A stretch of DNA of 64,000 nt from Polytrichum commune (taxonomy: Eukaryota > Streptophyta > Polytrichopsida > Polytrichales > Polytrichaceae): assembly GCA_950295325.1 (NCBI GenBank), contig OX485805.1, forward strand, positions 14,991,501 to 15,055,500. Reading direction: 5' to 3'. Shown piece by piece: positions 1 to 10,867 of this stretch (positions within the stretch are counted from its first letter, which is position 1; every line of letters begins with the position of its first letter). The notes under the pieces are model-generated. The model was not told where the DNA came from, did no database searches, and saw nothing but the letters and a program-made list of their open reading frames with translations. The position numbers and the translations under genes were made by a program.

Positions 1-546
1 GATACAGAAAATCTACTTGGCCAGATTTAATGCACGACTGGTAGATCGTGAAGTATGAAGACATAGCTCTGACCCCAAGCTTGCTAAGTGGATATGCCTA
101 AACTCGTATGGAACCAAAACAGACATTCAGTTGAGACTGGAAATAGGAGCAGTGTCAAAAGTTCCAAAGAATTCTTTCTCTCTGATGCTGGACTTGATGC
201 TAATATTTCAAGAAAATAAGAAAACTCAAAATTAATCCTCAAAGAAAGTTACCATTTAACCCCAAATTCAATCTTGAACCTCCCTACATCTGCACAGTTT
301 AGGGATGTCTTGGCCCAGACACTCAGCAGTCAGAAGTTGCTTCTTGGATATCAGACCGAAGGATCCACGCTTGATATACTACAAACATCAATTTTGACCA
401 TTTCGCTCTACAGCATAAATGCTTCATTGGCTTTGGTTGCATCTTGGATTCTTCCAAAGAGTTCACAACTAAGCGGGCCATGAGTGCTCCCCCAAAAAGT
501 TCTGGAACACCGCGCAAACTAAACAGCAGCAGTACATGTACACCTT
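1..546. other. 3' flank of SFT2-like gene, no gene seen
   Basis: AT-rich sequence downstream of the SFT2-like stop codon. It probably holds that gene's 3' UTR and the start of the next intergenic space. No open frame here resembles a known family, and no repeat of the window maps to it. Confidence 0.5.
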
Positions 547-3129
547 TTATCTGCCAAAACACTTCATGACTGCAGATGTAGCAAATGAGGTCATGAACTG
601 CAGGCCTGCAGATCCACCTGGGAAGTACGAGATGACATAGTACAACAACGCCAAAATCTGCAGATGCATACACATGAATTAGTTGAAATTCTAATTAAAA
701 TTCTACTGCTGATAACCCAACAGCCCTCAACTGTTTCCCCTTTCAGGATGATCGTTTCTACAAACTTGGCTACCTCAACTTCATCCCATTATTGCATTCT
801 CAACTTAAAGTGTGTGACCATAAAGCATCCTTAATTGCAAGGTTTCAAGTATCTCATACTCATGTTCAATATCTTCAGTTCAATCCAAGCTTGGGAGATA
901 AGGACCTTGAGACAATTCTTTTAAGACTCACCAAGTTGTATCAGTAATTAGGTTATAGATTGTACCATCACCAACTCAGATTGTTTGGATTTCTAACCTG
1001 GGTGCTCTCATGAACCACTGTTGTCTTTGGGACCTCATAATGTGATGTAAGTGGGCTAATGTTGAGTGCCTAAGATAAAATATTGAGAAAATCGGAAACC
1101 TGAAGAATCACCTGGATGCCTGAGAAGAATACAGATAAGATATAGCTGTGGAGGACCATTGATGCGTACAGTGTGGCACCCATACTGCCCAGGAAGCCAA
1201 CTGTAAATGGAAGCCTCTGCACAAGACCAATGTTTATATATTAGAGTATATCCTGTTTGTGAAATACGGAACCAACATAAAATCTTTGTTGTCTCACAAA
1301 AATTACAAAATCTGTTGAGACAACCAGAGATCTGGTGATCATGGAATGGACCATATAAACACACAAAAGAATAGGGAAAACTTTCTGCTGAGCCTATGCT
1401 ATCACTATATATCCCATACAATAGATACTTCCATTCTTTATAAAAAGATAAATAAACAGCTGCGATAAGATGACCTAATTTGCATATGTCCAGTTCACAA
1501 AGAAGTTGATATTCCAATTTCCAAATCTTGACAGGAATAAACCGAACGACTCACGCAGGAGAGAAATGATGTTACAAACAATGACAATGATAACAGTACT
1601 TTTCAGAAGTGGCAGGATCTCCATTGGTGCACAATTGACATGGTAACATGTCAGTAGCAAAAACTAAGCCAGTCTAAAGTCATTTAAAGATCTGAACTAT
1701 GTTTGAGAAGCATATCACTGATCAACAATAGAAGTCTCACCTCCTTCGATATCATATGAAGAGCTTGCGACTTAGGACCTTTGAGTGCGAAAAATGCACC
1801 CATGATGAACATGCAGCCCAGTGTGAAACAGATGGCAAACTTTTGGGGCGCCACGATGATCATCGGGAGGAACAAAGTGAAGGACATCATGATGAAAAAT
1901 ATGCCCGAACCAATCATGATTGAGAAATACATGATCGACTGCCTGGAGGGCACATAGCTGGTGGCAGAGGAAACGCTTCCCGGGAGTTCACGCACTCCTT
2001 TCGTCACTCTGTCCACATGCTCCCAACATCACTGCTTCGCACTTCAGACCTTTTATCACCTAAGATCTATGAGTGGCACACATAGGCATACAGAGGAAAT
2101 AAACAAAAGCAGGAACCGATAACTCAGGTTGCTGCCTTGCTGCACCAGAAATTCTCTGAACCAGCAAACCACTTCAGACCCTAGAAACTATAAAACATCA
2201 CAAGAACGAGCATGAAATGTCAGACCAAATTCGGATCTCTAAACAGGTCAGGAAACGCATCCAATAAACATCACGAGTTCCATATATCTGCTATGTAATT
2301 TTTATAGAGTCCCTTAAAACAGTATCTTCATTTTAGGGTTTTTAGAAAGCAAATGATTCCATATTCTTGAGTCTGAAGTCACCAGGAAAACCAATCTGCT
2401 AAGAGCCACTCCTATTATCACTGTAAAACGTTTCTCTCAATAATCGGCTTTCAAAGTTGTTTAGGCCAATGCCGCATGCTCATCTCACACATAAAGTCCA
2501 TATATATCATGAATCTTCATTGCAGACCGATTATTAACAGCCATTTTTCTGCGATCCTTAGGAGTTGCTCTTAGAGTCCTTGTCCACAAACTCCTGGCCC
2601 TCCACCGCCTCTTGCCATGCTTTGGACACCAACCGCAGGTGGCCATGGAGAACCCGAGGGAGACGTGCCAGACACTGCAGGGCAAGGTCCCGGGGCAGCC
2701 CGGGGATGATGCACGATGGGTCGAGGGGTTCGCTAAGTGGTGTTGTCGTCGCCTCTGAAGTTGCTAAGTCTAGTTACAACGGTATCCTCATTTTAGGGTT
2801 CTTAGAAAGTATATGATCCCTTAGTCTTGAGTCTAAAAGCATCAGGAACAAAACCAATCTGCTAATGTAGACTCACACGGACATAGAGCAAAGCGAAGCT
2901 AAGCTACAGGTCAGCGCAGGGAGAAAGCTCACGTGTTAAAGGCACCGACGAGTGTACTGCCAGCGGAGGAGAGGCCTGCCTCCAAGTCTTTTTGTGCGGC
3001 AGACGCAGCGCTCGCGAGGCTCCCTTCATCGGACTCCTTGCTGGCCGCATAGGAGTTCCAATCGGCCAGCACAGAGGGCCCCGCCTTCTCCTTCTCCTTG
3101 CTGCTCGGCCCTGCAAACCATCCTTGCAT
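547..3129 (-). CDS. SFT2-like (Got1/Sft2 family) vesicle transport protein, 4 exons
   Basis: Small Golgi/endosome membrane protein of the Got1/Sft2 family, which in yeast acts in retrograde vesicle fusion at the Golgi. Exons on the minus strand are 3129-2933, 2008-1741, 1216-1112 and 657-547. All three introns are GT-AG and the phases fit (2, 0, 0), giving 226 residues. The ATG was chosen because the peptide from MQGWF matches the start of plant homologues, which carry an ADWNSYAAS motif here at about residues 25-35. A soluble N-terminal half (1-89) is followed by four hydrophobic segments at about 91-117, 122-141, 158-180 and 181-206. The conserved PQKFAICFTLG, FFALKGP and SYFPGGSAG blocks are present, and the tail ends CFGR as I recall for the plant family. 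Intron 1 (0.9 kb) holds an F-box fragment and a direct repeat. The leader carries a telobox (TTAGGGTTT, minus strand, near 3148-3157). I am confident of the family; orthology is not tested. Confidence 0.93.
2306..2867. repeat. ~100-bp direct repeat pair within SFT2 intron 1
   Basis: Positions 2306-2402 and 2769-2867 are diverged direct copies. Both contain CATTTTAGGGTT, then TTAGAAAG, then TTGAGTCT, then ACCAATCTGCTAA in the same order. They bracket the GC-rich F-box fragment, so the three pieces may have arrived together or by a local duplication. Confidence 0.7.
2558..2775 (-). pseudogene. F-box/kelch protein N-terminal fragment in SFT2 intron
   Basis: On the minus strand an open stretch of about 65 codons reads through a typical F-box: IIPGLPRDLALQCLARLPR, then LRLVSKAWQEAVEGQEF. 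This is the start of plant F-box/kelch-repeat proteins, which are substrate receptors of SCF ubiquitin ligases. The stretch is much more GC-rich than the intron around it. No in-frame ATG precedes it (a stop lies just upstream), and it ends at a TAA (2558-2560) right after the F-box, so the kelch repeats are missing. It lies inside intron 1 of the SFT2-like gene, on the same strand. I read it as a captured or relic fragment, not a working gene. Confidence 0.7.
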
Positions 3130-3194
3130 CCTGCCTCCCGACACTCCAAACCCTAACTCTTTCGCTGAGTCCCGATCAACTTATCCTCTTCGAG

Positions 3195-3299
3195 ATGCCT
3201 CTCTCTACCCCCTCTCTCGCAGCTTCTAAAACTAGCACAACAGTATTGCACGGCCTCCTGACAGACCTCCCAGATGAAGTGCTTATAAGAAAAATTTAG
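3195..3299 (+). pseudogene. Short F-box-like N-terminus, divergent from the SFT2 gene
   Basis: An ATG at 3195 opens 34 codons ending in LLTDLPDEVLIRKI, the usual first helix of a plant F-box, followed by TAG at 3297-3299. The frame stays open beyond that stop for another 68 or so codons (containing ESFRKRCF), as expected for a gene broken by one nonsense change. It starts 66 bp upstream of the SFT2-like ATG and is divergently oriented, so the two may share a promoter. It is too short for a complete F-box protein. A spliced gene with a real exon end inside this stretch is possible. Confidence 0.4.
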
Positions 3300-3364
3300 C
3301 ACCAAGTCTGTGCACCCGAAAGCTTCCGGAAACGATGTTTTCTCTGCTTTGAGATTTTGGAACA

Positions 3365-3850
3365 CAAATGCAGATGCCCTGTCCCTGCAATGGCCTCCTC
3401 TTCAAAACCGCCAATAATGGAAATAAATTCTTCTACGTCTTGTGCAATAACTTCGCCTTTGTATCCAACTCAACAGGATTCTTCACCCCCTTATCCCTGA
3501 CGTTGTCAACCACAAATGCAAATGCAAATGACCTGTCCTTATTATGACCACTGACTCTTCAAGCCTGCAAAAATGGAAACCAAAATCCCTCCCTGTTGTT
3601 GCTACAGCTTCCTCCGCTGCTGCTGCTTGCTGCTTACTTGTGCAAGTAGGTTAACTAATTAAGGTAGCCTGTGTTTGAGTCCAGTTTGTGAGTCTTCCGG
3701 GCCTCTTCCTAACTTCACTCCTCTCTCTCTCCCTCTGATTTTTTCAACCCCAAACTGCAAACGGCCTGTCCCTGCTATGCCTTCTCTTCAAACCTGCAGG
3801 CACGACTGGGGATCAATTCTTCCTCTCCTTCTTCTCCTCCTCTTTCTTAT
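3365..3850. repeat. Three decayed copies of an ~80-bp unit
   Basis: Near 3365-3445, 3509-3600 and 3747-3850 the same order of words recurs: (A)AACTGCAAA or AAATGCAAATG, then CCTGTCCCTGC, then CTCTTCAAACCTGCA, then ATTCTTC. Spacing is irregular. No protein family is recognised, so these may be decayed coding repeats of the broken F-box-like gene just upstream or plain tandem DNA. Confidence 0.55.
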
Positions 3851-4358
3851 GCTTCACTGCTTGTCACTGCAACTTTAATAGCGTATGTTTTCAACTCAAA
3901 CGTGGTAAAGTCGACCTTGACATCCTGTCAAGCGTGGGATGTCGCGCATGCGAAGCTTAAGTTTATTGCAAAGCAGGTGACGCAAGAGCTCCTCCGAGGT
4001 TGTCCTGAGCAGAGTAGACATCACTCGATTCCCATACGATACGAATAATAACTACCATATATATGTAGAATACGAAGGAATCTGTAGAAGAGATTCCTTA
4101 TGTATACATACGTACATAGAATTTGTTTTTTTGCTAATATACGGCAGTTTGCTATGATTTGGGTCGACATGAATGAAATGATTTTGTGGAATCAACTTGC
4201 CACGTGTCGTTATCATATTAGTTGGGGTGCTACAACATTGCCACGTAGATAATAGAGTTTAGCACTCAAAGTGTTTAAATAATCAGAGAGCCCACTACGG
4301 GCATGAATGATGATCATTACCGTAGTTTTCACGTCATCGACATAGTGTCAATATGTTT

Positions 4359-4413
<55 letters not shown>

Positions 4414-4498
4414 CTCGATATTGACTCTTGAGTAAGTAAACAAAATGGACGTTGAATGAGGTATGAGATGGCCATGATTCCAAATCATCAGTACCTAA
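3851..4498. other. Intergenic, no gene; contains a (TA)n tract
   Basis: No supported gene. Apart from the dinucleotide tract at 4358-4410 I see nothing structured here. Confidence 0.6.
4358..4410. repeat. (TG)n(TA)n microsatellite
   Basis: A compound dinucleotide run: a short TG stretch followed by about 22 TA units. It is likely to be length-polymorphic. Confidence 0.95.
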
Positions 4499-4895
4499 GA
4501 GCATCTCCACCCTTGGGCAGAAAGGCAAGCTCTCGAAATGCGCTTTGAAGGGCTCCAAGCATGCACTAAATTTTTTTAGGGTGGCACTCCCCCACCGTTA
4601 CTTGCATATTGGCTCTTCAAGCCGAAAAATTGTCAGGAATATTCCATGTAATTTCCAAAAGTGGCACCTGATTCCCAAAAGTGGCACGATTCACTAAATC
4701 GCAAGTGGATGAGGCCCCGGAATGTGGGCGCAACAAGAGCAATGCTCACCCGCGAGGATAGTGAGTGGAGTTGGAAGTTTGAAGAGCCTTGGCAATCAAG
4801 GCCTTGGTGTTGGGGAGGGGTGGGGCAAGTTGATCTCCAAGGCCGCGTTAAAGGGCTTGCCAAGTCCCTTTAACGCGGCAGGGTGGAAGATGCTC
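4499..4895. mobile_element. PIF/Harbinger-type (Tourist-like) MITE with TAA duplication
   Basis: A 397-bp element bounded by terminal inverted repeats (GAGCATCTCCACCCT at the left, reverse complement GAGCATCTTCCACCCT at the right). It is flanked on both sides by TAA (4496-4498 and 4896-4898). GAGCATCTCC ends with a 3-bp TAA/TTA duplication are typical of plant Tourist-like MITEs. There is no transposase. Near its right end (4843-4878) lies a perfect 13-bp hairpin, CCGCGTTAAAGGG paired with CCCTTTAACGCGG. Confidence 0.85.
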
Positions 4896-5037
4896 TAAGG
4901 TAGAACCACCTATTCCCTTTCATGATCCCTCAGGAATCTAGAGGGTGACATAATTTCGAATTGGGTTGGGATTGACTTCAATAATTTCTTTTTGTGGGTG
5001 GTTCAAATAGGGTTCCAAAATTCACGATTTTAGGTTT

Positions 5038-5168
5038 CTAAGGATTAGTTTTCATGTAGACCGCTTCACCCACTAGATTCTAGTGGAAATATACACTCCA
5101 CCAAGTTAAGTCTACATTTCCATTAGAATCTGGTGGGCAAAGTGGCGTACATGGAAACCAACCCTAAG
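5038..5168. mobile_element. 131-bp foldback MITE
   Basis: The two halves are diverged inverted copies over about 55 bp each. The left arm runs CTAAGGATTAGTTTTCATGT and the right arm, reverse-complemented, runs CTTAGGGTTGGTTTCCATGT. Both continue through an ACTAGATTCTAGTGGAAAT-like core. Related half-copies with GCGGCC and CTAGATTCTAG words appear near 25230-25330 and 25690-25730. No clean target duplication was found. Confidence 0.7.
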
Positions 5169-5171
5169 TCT

Positions 5172-6024
5172 CCAACTTTGATTATGGTATCACCGTAGAA
5201 TCGATAGTGCCATGACACATGTCCCCAATTTTGAGTTTTAAAGTGAGGAGGAATTAGTCTAAAAAACGAGTGGTTATGGTTATACTCCAAATTAACATTG
5301 GTAATGTGTTTGGGCCAACTTTTGGCTTCAAAAATTCATAGCAATTTCAATGTAAGGATTAAAATTAAAAAATGTAGTCCTTGTGATTTCTATCTTCATA
5401 CATGGGAAAATTTTGCACTACCTTGTACTTCTCCAAATTTGGTGCAAAATCTCTTAAGTGATCGGTTATAGGCACCTCTACTCTAAGTCCTAACTAAGTA
5501 GGCTTAGTGGACCATGGTTCTTTGAGTTTTAGTGGTCAAAATGGAGTATATAAAGAGGTCAACAATTAATACAATAGGAACATTATATATATATATATAT
5601 ATATATATATTGGTATCTCAACTCTACTTTCGAAACTTGCGTTGTAGGGTTGACATTGCCCACAACGTGGTCAATGGTTACTGTCATCCAAAAGACACAC
5701 TACACAATATATCTACAGTTTAGAGTGGGCAACCCTATTCATCATTGGTCCACGTAAATGGTCTTGCAATCATTGGGGGCAACAAAAAAAGGTGTCATGG
5801 GTGTAAATGAAGGTTGCTACATGATAAGTCATGAAAACCACTCTAAAGACACAGTTCATATCAATCAAATTTGTAGTGTAGTTTGTGAAGATTTTGCCAT
5901 GAGAAAGAGGTCCTTGTGTCAAATGGCCATGCAAAATAAAGGTGAAACATTAGATTCCCCTTAAAAAGCTCATGATTTTAATCTAAGTAGTGTTGACCCC
6001 AAAATTAGCATAAAAAACCCAACA
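5172..6024. other. Intergenic, no gene; (TA)n at 5583-5611
   Basis: AT-rich, with only short open frames lacking family features. A (TA)n microsatellite lies at 5583-5611. Confidence 0.6.
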
Positions 6025-6390
6025 AGATTAACCTTTCTTGCTCGACACTAATTGTAAACCACTTGTGTAGCGTCACCAACACTAAATGTAAACCTAACAT
6101 TATTTGTCATTCCTTGTTAAAAACATTGGGTAGTATGTATTTACAATATTGCAATTACTATCACTTACTAAGAAAATTTTCATCCAAATGTCAATCATTC
6201 AAAAAATATTTCATTACCAAATTTTTAGGATGCAAAATATACAAAACTTTTTTCAAGAATTGGCATGGATTTCATCCAAATTTCAATCATCCATAACAAT
6301 ACTTGTAAACCTATTCATAAGAAAGATGTCATTAGAAAATTTATTACAGAAATCTAAATTTTAATATGACACAAAATAAATATTTTGTAT
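6025..6390. mobile_element. MITE-like repeat family R2, copy 1 (decayed)
   Basis: Shares with 20769-21129 and 61745-62890 an ordered set of words: CTTGCTC, ACTAATTGTAAACC, AACATTATTTGTCATTCCTT, TTGCAATTAC, TCATCCAAATTTCAAT. The right end carries ATGACAC plus an AAATATTT-rich palindromic tail, like copy 2. The left end is not clear. Confidence 0.6.
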
Positions 6391-6540
6391 AATTCTTTGA
6401 TACCATTATTGATTATTAATACCATGCATTTACCTGTATACCGGTATTTACGGGACCTGTCTCACATGGCTTCCAGAGACTAACCTAATACATATCCATA
6501 CGCTAACCGTATGACGTATGATTACCTAATACGTATACAT

Positions 6541-6790
6541 ACGTCCTTCCAAAGCTTCTCCTTCCCTCCATAGCTAGAGCTCTTTGCAAAAAACCGCTTC
6601 CTCCGAATGATGCTCGACGTAGATATTAGATGTACCAAGCCACACGCGATTCCGCACAACATTATTGAAGCTTTAACACGAGTGAGATCTGCTATTGAAA
6701 CTCCTGAAAGCTTGCTTTGCGATTCCCCTGTCCCCTCCAAGGATCCTTGAACCCTAAAACGCCGAAGTCATCGTCGTGTTTGTTCTACTC
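6541..6790. repeat. Segment duplicated at 10868-11290 (upstream region of Nudix gene)
   Basis: Shares CTTCTCC...CCATAGC...AGCTC...CTCCGAAT with 10868-10930, and GCTT...GGATCCTTGAACCCTAAA...GAAGTCATC with 11210-11280. It contains a telobox (AACCCTAAA, 6750-6758), common in plant promoters and leaders, and lies 1.5 kb upstream of the Nudix-like coding exons. It may be that gene's promoter or first non-coding exon: ATTCGTTGAG followed by GTATGATC near 6867 looks like a splice donor. Confidence 0.5.
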
Positions 6791-8309
6791 ATTTACTGGC
6801 ACTGCCTTGAGGTCAAACGTAGACGTAGTTTTTGAAGAATAATTTCTCGAGCAGGACACTGAATGTGCATTCGTTGAGGTATGATCTGTCTCGGTGCTCC
6901 ATGTCTTGGAACATGGCATTTCTCCCTCGTAATCAAAATTCAGCTGCAGTTGTGCAAATTTGCATGTGTTTGTCGCATCTCCTCAATGAATTGTGGAGTC
7001 GGGGACGATATGCCCTACTTATGCATGCATTTTCCCCCCATAGCTCCCTCTGAATGTCTTCCTATCCTCACATTGTGACTAAATGTGGTGACAGTAGATT
7101 TGGCAAATTCATTTACTTTCACTCCAATAGGTGTGTTCACTTTGAGTGCTTGACTCTTCGGTTCTCAAGAGTAGCATTCTTCAATTTCACTCCATTGGTC
7201 ATAAAACTCACTTCTCTGAGAACATTGCTCTTTTGGTTCACCATGGAGTGTGTCAGTTCATTCACTCTGTTTGCGTAATATCTCCTGCTCCCAAGAGGAG
7301 CATGATTTGAAGGTCAACTGTTGACATCCTCAATTTGAAATGATCCACTGGATGTGGGCCTAAATGTGGACAAGTACTTATTCACATTTATTCACTTATT
7401 CATCAGCAGTCTCATTTGGTGAACCTACAGAAGTAGTATTTTGTTGGCTATGAACTAGGTAAGTAGTCAAGGCTGATAAATCATTGCACTTAGATTTGTC
7501 TTCTACTGAGCTACATTCCAATTCATGATAGACATCCATCACACCGTCACACACATGAACAATATTTAATCTGTTTTTCCTGCATTTTGATGCAAGGAAT
7601 GTGTGACGGCTGTGTGACAAGGAAACATAATTCCTGAAATTTCTATGTGCAGCTTGCTGGCAGGAGGTTGTGCGACTCTTAGCACTTGGTGATATAATGT
7701 GCAAATGACAGTCCAGGGGCAATTGGAAGAAAGGCTCAACATTTGGAAATTTGTTCAATTGTCTTCACCATCACAAACAAGAGAGCTTACCTTAGAGTGC
7801 TTTGGATTTTTGTTTCAGGAATTCTTGGATGATATTCATTGTAGTGATCTATGTTTTGGACAAGTGTATGCTTTGAAACCCTAAACCTGGTTGTCGCTGG
7901 GAGATAAATAGGTAGCACTTGTGTTAAGTGAGGGGAATGAGATAAAGGCATCTTCTCCGATGATATGACAAGTGAATGTTGCTTTGGCTTTGCGTGTTTG
8001 CTGTTGTATTGATGTGTTGTATTCTGTAGTTGGTGTTTCAATCGTCGGCGAGGGCAGATGGTGAAACGTTTCACAGATATTCTTATGGACATTAATAGGA
8101 TTCAATGACTTACAAGCCGGCTTGCTTTGCATTGTATAACAGGCTATTGGACGGACGGCAATATGTGGAGGTTGTCATCATGAAAGATTGTGGCCTGTAT
8201 TTGTGTAACTGGCCAAGGAGTTCATGGCTTACATAATTCAGCTAATAATCAACGCTTCCCTACACCAAAGCCAAGAAATTCAAGGGAGGTACCACAAACC
8301 TCAGAAATC
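6791..8309 (+). other. Probable leader/5' introns of the Nudix-like gene
   Basis: No recognisable protein. The stretch lies between a telobox-bearing upstream segment and the first supported coding exon. The coding frame stays open upstream of the chosen ATG to about 8184, so one more short coding exon could join here. Transcript evidence would be needed to place the 5' exons. Confidence 0.4.
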
Positions 8310-9483
8310 ATGGTAACAAACCATGCTGCAGACCAGTTTGCCATCCATGGGGCACTGTCAAATCCACAAGCTGAACTTTGTGTCAAAAATGCAGAATGTG
8401 TGACTGTTGCTCAGCTTGGGTCTATAGAGGGCCTCGCAAAGTGGTTGGAGGCACGATTGCCCGCAGGGAAGAATTCTATCAGTTCATGGGGAGTTGTTCC
8501 AGGTACAAAGCGTTTGGCAAATCTTTGGACTGAACTAGTTGATGGTGAGATTTCTTTGGAGGACTCGCAGCCACTGAAAAGGACAGTGCATGTTGCGAGT
8601 GTGAAGGTGCAAAATGAAGCAGGGTTCTATTTGATTGAGTCTCACCAGGTAATCCTAATGCCTGCTCCATTTAATTAGACCACATCCATTGTAATTTGTT
8701 TCTTTGTATCTTTGCCTCTGGTATGGTGCTTGTATTCCTGGGAAAGTGGACTATTTCTAACAAGGTTTGCACTAATACGCTCTTTTAGAAATTGCATGAA
8801 AAGATGCATGAAAGTCCCCCTTCCATTTTAAATTTTTGTATATGCTAACAGTTTTGTCCTCTGACTTAAAGGGACTTGTCGGTGAGAATTGGTCCTCTAT
8901 GCTTTTCCATTGGTTGTTTTGTACACAACTAAAAAACTTCTTTCCACTTGTGGTGCATGGTATCCTGATTTAAAATGATCAACAATTTTTGTTGAATTAT
9001 CATTATCAGGAGATGGCTGATGGAAGATCAAGGCCAAGGAATCGACCACTAGCTGAAAAGATGCGTCCAGGTGAAAATGTAGAAGATGCATGCAGGCGAG
9101 GTATATTCGAAGAACTTGGACCTGAGATGGGTGCTCGGGACAGGGTGGAGATGAAAGCAGAATCCTATGAGCTTGAAGAGCAAGAACGAGACTCATTCTC
9201 ATATCCAGGGTTGCTGACTCGCTATGTTTTACATTCAATGGTTGCTTTAGTCAGGGGCCTGCCTAATACAGATTTCTCCACACTGGAGAATGGACTTCCA
9301 ACCAGTGGAGCTCATAGCAATGGAGCAGCAACAAATGGGACCTCTACACATGGAGCATCCTCAACTGGGCCGTCCTCTGAAATTGGTTGCAAGGGCGTGC
9401 AGGAGTCTGCAGTAGACGTTAAGATCCATTTTTGGCGATGGGTGACGAAAGCTGAATTAGAAGAAATCATGAGTAGAAGATAG
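8310..9483 (+). CDS. Plant Nudix-hydrolase-like protein, 2 exons
   Basis: Exons 8310-8648 and 9010-9483 are joined in phase 0 across a GT-AG intron, giving 270 residues. The joined peptide matches a plant family of Nudix-fold proteins: WLEARLP, SSWGVVPGTK and NLWTELVDGE at about 46-80, a RTVHVASVKV strand (91-100), ESHQEMADG across the junction, then RPLAEKMRPGENVEDACRRG to EELG (125-150) and SFSYPGLLTRYVLHS (175-189). The Nudix box is degenerate. Glu135, Arg143, Glu147 and Glu148 fit G-x5-E-x7-REUxEExGU, but the first Gly is Glu129 and the Glu after the Arg is Gly144. A Ser/Thr/Gly/Asn-rich insert (about 210-240) precedes a conserved HFWRWV block. The ATG at 8310 is the first in frame; an upstream exon could add residues. 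The substrate is unknown. Confidence 0.8.
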
Positions 9484-9574
9484 TTTGGACAGTGTTCAAT
9501 GGTTTTATGCAGGGAGTTACATTAGAGAATGAGGATGATGACGCACTTGTGTTTAAAGAATACTAGAATGAAAC

Positions 9575-9685
9575 CCAACTGTCTGTTCCAGATGGGCCTG
9601 TTGAGTCTGAGCAATAACTGGTTGGACAATATGTTAGACTTGGAAACACTTGGATCTCGACCAATTTTGCCCAAAATCTTCCTGG
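9575..9685 (+). repeat. R1 (ACCGGTT) family, internally deleted copy
   Basis: Keeps both ends of the ~220-bp R1 family, joined by a deletion. The left part (GTTGAGTCTGAGCAATAACTG) is followed directly by the right part (ACTTGGAAACACTTGGATCT, then CGACCAATTTTGCCCAAAA). It lies just past the Nudix-like gene. Confidence 0.6.
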
Positions 9686-10083
9686 ACCCAAGTCCAAAGT
9701 CCCAAGTCACTTCAGGTCAATCCATGCAATCTCAACTGTTGAGAGTATGGAAGTTGGGACTTCCCACTTCACACGGGTCCCAAGTCGTAAGTCCCAAGTA
9801 TGACGTGGATGCCTACATGACAACACTCTTTGCATGTGAGGCTTGGGACTTGTGTTGAAAGTTGGGTTGAGCACAAAGCTAGACTTAACTCTCAACACAA
9901 GTCCCGCGAATATGTTTGCATCAAATTATTAGGATCAAACTTAAATGATAATTAACTACATTTTAATGGTCTTGAGGCTCAATAGTTGGGACTTTGCCTC
10001 CATGTTGGGACTTGCTAACATGAGTGGACTTGGGACTTGGGATTTGGGATTGGGAACTTGTGACCCCATGTGAACCGGCCCTT
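9686..10083. mobile_element. Unclassified inverted-repeat element rich in CCCAAGTCC
   Basis: The two ends carry multiple inverted copies of one word: CCAAGTCCAAAGTCCCAAGT at the left (and again near 9765-9800), and GGACTTGGGACTTGGGATTT near 10024-10043. Dense subterminal repeats of this kind are typical of transposase-binding regions of non-autonomous DNA transposons. No target duplication or coding capacity was found. Confidence 0.5.
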
Positions 10084-10867
10084 AAATTGGCCAACTTTAT
10101 CCACCAAAAAGTACTAGAAAATATTTAATATGCACCAAACTAGTTGTCAAGTGGTAGGCCAACTTCCATGATGGACCCATGTACTTCAAGTGAAGCTCAT
10201 GCTTAATTTTTTAGAAATACCCATCTATGTATTATTGACATACTTGAGCAAAGGAGTTGACAAACTAACATGCTATCTTGATATGAGGTAAAGAACTTGC
10301 TCTCATTTGAGGAGATGAATGAGCTCTTGCAAATGAGAATACGTGAGTGCCACAAATTCCCGGCCATATACCTTAGGATATATAGCTCAAGTACAAGTGT
10401 CCAATTAAGAAGGGTGTCTAACACATCAAGTGCACATACCTTAGGGGTCAGGTCCACCCCTGGTTTGGGCACAATCTTGTCCTCATCTATTTGACGTGGT
10501 GAATGGCATGTTGTATGTCAACTTACCGATTATGTGTTGAGCTATGTGTCTTTATTATTAATTAACAAGCTTAGGTTTGCAAAGAAGTTCAAATATCTCT
10601 TGTCCTTGTAACTCCAGAGCCTAAGATATATGGACCTACTGTGGTCACTATTCTTAACTTAAACACCTATATCTGAGAGGTGTTCTTAAGAACGAACACC
10701 CAAAAGATATAAATTACGTTGAAATTGAACTATGGCCAAGGATCCGTGGCATTGGTGTAGATTAAAGGTGACAATGTTGGGGATCTTTACACCTTACATC
10801 TAGGGGATTTCATCACTAAGTTGATTTGACCCTGGAATCCATATCAAAGACTTGGAAATATATGTTC
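10084..10867. other. Intergenic, no gene
   Basis: AT-rich sequence with short unremarkable open frames. I see no repeat shared with the rest of the window. Confidence 0.5.
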
